The notes beneath the pieces are model-generated. The model saw only the letters and a program-made list of their open reading frames with translations. It ran no database searches and was not told where the DNA came from. Source: Actinomycetota bacterium (GTDB taxonomy: Bacteria; Actinomycetota; Actinomycetes; Mycobacteriales; Micromonosporaceae). Taken from it: DNA of 6,781 nt. The translations under genes and the position numbers were made by a program. Location: assembly GCA_005885115.1 (NCBI GenBank), contig VAXX01000503.1, forward strand, positions 1 to 6,781, in the 5' to 3' direction. This document shows, one piece after another, positions 5,443 through 6,781 of the stretch (within the stretch, counting starts at the first letter, position 1; the number at the start of each line of letters is the position of its first letter).

Positions 5443-6353
5443 GCGTCATCGCCCTGGATGTCGGTGGGACCGGGATCAAGTGTGGCCTGGTCTCCCCGTC
5501 GGGGGAGATCGCGTACACCGAGCGGCACCCCACGGGCGCCAGCCGGGGACCGGAGGCGGTGGTACAGACCATCCTCGACGTCGCGGCCGGGCTCGCCGAC
5601 ACCGCATCGCAGCTCGGCGAGAAGGCCAGCGCGGTCGGTGTCGTGGTACCCGGGATCGTCGACGAGGCGCACGGGATCGCGGTCTGGTCGGCGAACGTGG
5701 GCTTCCGGGACGTACCGCTGCGGGAGTTGCTGAGCGCCCGGCTCGGGGTACCGGCGGCACTCAGCCACGACGTACGGGCCGGTGGGGTCGCCGAGGCGCG
5801 GCTGGGCGCCGGACGCGGGTACCGGCACGTCCTGTTCCTCGCCATCGGTACCGGCATCGCCGGCGCGTACGTGGTCGACGGGACCGCCTTCGCCGGTGCG
5901 CACGGGGCGGCGGGCGAGGTCGGCCACGTCATCGTCCGGCCCGGCGGACCGGTCTGCGGGTGCGGGGCGCGCGGCTGCCTGGAGGCCGTCGCCTCGGCGG
6001 CCTCGATCGGCCGGGCGTACTCGTCGCGCGCGGGGGCAACGGTGTCGGCCGCCGAGGTGGCCACCCGGGCCGCCGCCGGCGAAGCGCTCGCGGTCGAGGT
6101 CTGGGCCGAGGCGGTCGACGCCCTCGCCGACGGGCTGCACACCGCCGTCACGCTGTACGACCCCGAGGTCGTCGTGGTCGGCGGCGGCCTGGCCGAGGCC
6201 GGGGACGGGCTGCTCGACCCGCTCGGTACGGCCCTGGACGGCAAGCTCACCTTCCAGCGCCGGCCCGTACTCGTCCGGGCCGCGCTCGGCGACGAGGCCG
6301 GGTGCCTGGGCGCCGGGCTGCTCGCGCTGTCGCTTTCGCAGGAGTCGGCGTGA
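5439..6353 (+). CDS. ROK-family sugar kinase, probably for an N-acetylhexosamine
   Basis: 304 residues, a normal length for a ROK kinase. DVGGTGIK at 7-14 is the N-terminal ATP-phosphate loop. HDVRA at 110-114 supplies the catalytic Asp111. GTGIAGAYV (137-145) belongs to the second nucleotide-binding lobe. EVGH (160-163) with CGCGARGCLE (173-182) gives the ROK zinc site, His163 plus Cys173, Cys175 and Cys180. VVVVGGGLAEAG (244-255) is the adenosine-binding motif. There is no N-terminal helix-turn-helix, so this is a kinase and not a ROK repressor. Its ATG overlaps the SIS stop (ATGA), and its stop overlaps the nagA GTG start, so the three genes are translationally coupled. It presumably makes the sugar-6-phosphate that NagA deacetylates. 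GlcNAc and GalNAc are both possible, and the sequence alone does not decide between them. Confidence 0.93.
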   Translation: MSVIALDVGGTGIKCGLVSPSGEIAYTERHPTGASRGPEAVVQTILDVAAGLADTASQLGEKASAVGVVVPGIVDEAHGIAVWSANVGFRDVPLRELLSARLGVPAALSHDVRAGGVAEARLGAGRGYRHVLFLAIGTGIAGAYVVDGTAFAGAHGAAGEVGHVIVRPGGPVCGCGARGCLEAVASAASIGRAYSSRAGATVSAAEVATRAAAGEALAVEVWAEAVDALADGLHTAVTLYDPEVVVVGGGLAEAGDGLLDPLGTALDGKLTFQRRPVLVRAALGDEAGCLGAGLLALSLSQESA

Positions 6354-6781
6354 ACGTCACCGGGCGGGTGGTGACTCCCTCGGGCGTCATCGACGACGGC
6401 GTGGTATCCGTATCGGACGGCCGCATCACGTCGGTGTCCACGTCCGATACCGTCCACAGTGGACACTGGATCGTCCCGGGGTTCGTGGACATCCACGTAC
6501 ACGGTGGCGGCGGATACACCTTCACGACCGGCGACCCGGAACAGGCGCGCGGTGCGGCCGCGTTCCACCTCCGGCACGGTACGACCACGTTGCTGGCCAG
6601 CCTCGTCAGTTCCCCGTTCGAGTTGATGCTCGCGGCGACGAAGGCATACGCGCCACTGGTCGCCGAGGGCGTACTGGCCGGGGTGCACTTCGAGGGCCCG
6701 TACCTGTCGGGCGTCCGGTGCGGGGCGCAGAACCCGGCATACCTGCGGGACGCCTCCGTGGGGGAACTGGAGTCGCTGATC
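6350..6781 (+). CDS. nagA: N-acetylglucosamine-6-phosphate deacetylase, N-terminal 144 residues (cut by the window edge)
   Basis: The frame runs open from a GTG start to the right edge. Residues 1-40 are the small beta domain of the amidohydrolase fold. PGFVDIHVHGG at 43-53 carries the metal-binding HxH pair (His49, His51). HGTTTLLASL (76-85) is a family motif. GVHFEGPYLSGVRCGAQNP (111-129) is the NagA hallmark, with Glu115 as the probable metal ligand. NagA removes the acetyl group from GlcNAc-6-P, and close relatives do the same for GalNAc-6-P. AGGAG (6340-6344), 5 bases before the GTG, is a good ribosome binding site, and the GTG overlaps the kinase stop (GTGA). The first 40 residues include VHSG, encoded by the iterated palindrome. 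About 230-240 further residues should lie beyond the window. Confidence 0.93.
   Translation, partial: MNVTGRVVTPSGVIDDGVVSVSDGRITSVSTSDTVHSGHWIVPGFVDIHVHGGGGYTFTTGDPEQARGAAAFHLRHGTTTLLASLVSSPFELMLAATKAYAPLVAEGVLAGVHFEGPYLSGVRCGAQNPAYLRDASVGELESLI
6452..6464. repeat. 13-bp palindrome GTCCACAGTGGAC, copy 4
   Basis: A perfect copy inside nagA, in the same reading phase as copy 3 (VHSG). The following bases ACTGG create a second, nested palindrome, CAGTG-GA-CACTG. Confidence 0.85.

Noticed and set aside
5150..6688. 512-codon minus-strand open frame opposite the ROK kinase and nagA
   Set aside because: It has the low-complexity Ser/Pro/Thr/Arg composition of a shadow frame and lies opposite well-identified kinase and deacetylase genes.

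Overview
The window is G+C-rich DNA (about 70% by eye) from an actinobacterium. The DUF3263 protein, the G/C-ending codons, the ATGA/GTGA gene overlaps, the GTG starts and the apparently leaderless starts all fit that phylum. The many GTAC words make me lean towards Micromonosporaceae, but that is only an impression. No RNA gene, CRISPR array or insertion sequence is visible. Seven of the features are protein genes, and the two at the edges are cut by the window ends.

Left half, minus strand (1-3078): an export module. A 935-residue protein carries an N-terminal membrane anchor, an S15/CocE-type alpha/beta-hydrolase with a PepX_C-like beta domain, a second membrane helix and a complete ABC ATPase domain. 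Its stop codon overlaps the start of an ABC-2 type permease that runs off the left edge. The predicted topology places the hydrolase outside the cell and the ATPase inside, in one chain. The substrate is unknown.

Middle (3079-3564): a strong hairpin terminator, a small DUF3263 protein with an acidic N-terminal extension, and a likely leaderless promoter in front of it.

Right half (3565-6781): an amino-sugar catabolic locus. A DeoR-family repressor (minus strand) faces a plus-strand operon of a SIS-domain isomerase/deaminase, a ROK-family sugar kinase and NagA (partial), all linked by 4-base overlaps. The expected flow is kinase (sugar to sugar-6-phosphate), NagA (deacetylation) and SIS enzyme (deamination or isomerisation), with the repressor sensing a phosphosugar. 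GlcNAc or GalNAc are the likely substrates. The 216-bp divergent intergenic region holds several repeats that look like operators.

The main unexplained signal is a 13-bp palindrome, GTCCAC(A/T)GTGGAC. It is present in four perfect copies inside four different coding domains, far more than chance predicts. Two rare TTA leucine codons in adjacent minus-strand genes also deserve attention.
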